Assembly (NCBI GenBank): GCA_040004415.1
Contig: JBDUAY010000319.1
Span: forward strand, 1-6,908
Source of the DNA: JACMLD01 sp040004415
GTDB taxonomy: Bacteria > Bacteroidota > Bacteroidia > Chitinophagales > Chitinophagaceae
Reading direction: 5' to 3'
DNA length: 6,908 bases
This document shows, piece by piece, positions 6,476 through 6,908 of the stretch (the first letter of the stretch is position 1; each line of letters opens with the position of its first letter). The position numbers were made by a program, and so were the translations under genes. The notes under the pieces were generated by a model that searched no databases, was not told where the DNA came from, and saw only the letters and a list, made by a program, of their open reading frames with translations.

Positions 6476-6865
6476 ATGAACCTAAAAATTCTTTTGCCAT
6501 TTAAAGTATTTGCCGAAGTAAAAAATGTTAGCCGGTTAGTGCTGGAAACAAGTCAAGGTTCTTATGGTGTACTACCGCAAAGGCTGGATTTTGTTGCTGC
6601 ATTGGTGCCGGGCATTTTTACTTACGAATCTGAAAAGGATGGTGTACAATATGTGGCGGTAGACACGGGTGTGATCATAAAAGCTGGTGACTTGGTATTG
6701 GTTTCCGTTCGCAATGCCATTGGCGGCGCAGACCTGGGTAAGCTTGGCGAGTTGGTAAAAAAAGATTTTAAAACAAAGGATGAAAATCAAAAACAAGTGA
6801 CCACAGTTATAGCCAAACTTGAAAGGGGGTTTATTTACAGCTTCGATAAACTTAGAAACAATTAA
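6476..6865 (+). CDS. atpC: N-ATPase epsilon subunit
   Basis: This 129-residue protein is the epsilon subunit of the central stalk, linking the beta subunits to the membrane rotor. The N-terminal beta-sandwich covers about residues 1-82 (MNLKILLPFKVF, GSYGVLPQRLDFVAALVPGI at 28-47, YVAVDTGVIIKAGD at 59-72). A short helical C-terminal part covers about 85-129 and ends in KLERGFIYSFDKLRN. The LP-x-x-x-DFVAALVPGI signature and LERGF ending are characteristic of the N-ATPase version; ordinary epsilon has LPGH-x-P. ATG 6476 is preferred to TTG 6461 because N-ATPase relatives begin M-x-LKILLP. It follows atpD by 57 bases and is 2 bases from the next start, so it is part of a tight operon. The C-terminal helix is short, so inhibition by an extended epsilon conformation may work differently from that in E. 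coli; this is inference. Confidence 0.93.
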   Translation: MNLKILLPFKVFAEVKNVSRLVLETSQGSYGVLPQRLDFVAALVPGIFTYESEKDGVQYVAVDTGVIIKAGDLVLVSVRNAIGGADLGKLGELVKKDFKTKDENQKQVTTVIAKLERGFIYSFDKLRNN

Positions 6866-6867
6866 CA

Positions 6868-6908
6868 ATGGAACCAGCTGCAAATGATAAAGAAGAAAAT
6901 ATTTTCAG
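6868..6908 (+). CDS. Start of third N-ATPase operon gene, probably atpQ (partial)
   Basis: An ATG 2 bases after the atpC stop opens a frame reading MEPAANDKEENIF, cut by the window end after 13 codons. The charged N-terminus fits AtpQ, the small AtpI-like membrane protein that normally follows atpC in N-ATPase operons. Identity is inferred from gene order, because too little sequence is present for recognition. Confidence 0.6.
   Translation, partial: MEPAANDKEENIF

Overview
The window looks like a chromosomal stretch from a member of the Bacteroidota (Chitinophagia or Sphingobacteriia type). This is inferred from four things: the Bacteroidetes-type tyrosine recombinase remnant, A-rich leaders in place of Shine-Dalgarno sites, AT-rich spacers, and the gene families present. 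There is no rRNA or other strong taxonomic marker, so genus cannot be stated. All convincing genes are on the + strand.

Left part (1-1136). The first bases match the 3' end of a tRNA-Ser gene, followed by a clear Rho-independent terminator. Next is a spacer with a long inverted repeat, and then a decayed tyrosine integrase broken by one in-frame nonsense codon and one frameshift, and missing its C-terminal catalytic end. Integrase beside a tRNA 3' end is the usual architecture of an integrated element, so this is probably the scar of an old genomic island or phage.

Middle part (1238-4775). A membrane-anchored MtfA-like M90 zinc peptidase is followed by a gene-free spacer of about 570 bases. 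After it come four co-directional genes: a protein with two PRC-barrel domains, a polyphosphate kinase 2 (PPK2) family enzyme, a small membrane protein with a SHOCT domain, and a Lys-rich, probably disordered protein of unknown function. Gaps of 53-74 bases and no evident terminator allow these four to be one transcription unit, but that is not shown.

Right part (4949-6908). The start of a second-type F-ATPase operon: beta subunit (atpD), epsilon subunit (atpC), and the first 13 codons of a third gene 2 bases further on. Beta and epsilon leading the operon, together with their sequence motifs, identify the N-ATPase family (usual order atpD-C-Q-R-B-E-F-A-G), an alternative F-type ATPase thought to pump ions, often Na+, at the expense of ATP. 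The beta subunit has the nucleotide-binding residues needed for catalysis but shows several unusual substitutions and a charged C-terminal tail.

Taken together the genes suggest an energy and stress locus: polyphosphate-nucleotide conversion (PPK2) lies directly upstream of an ATP-driven ion pump, with accessory PRC-barrel and SHOCT proteins. A functional link is inference from position only. No CRISPR array, intact insertion sequence or clearly undescribed system is visible.
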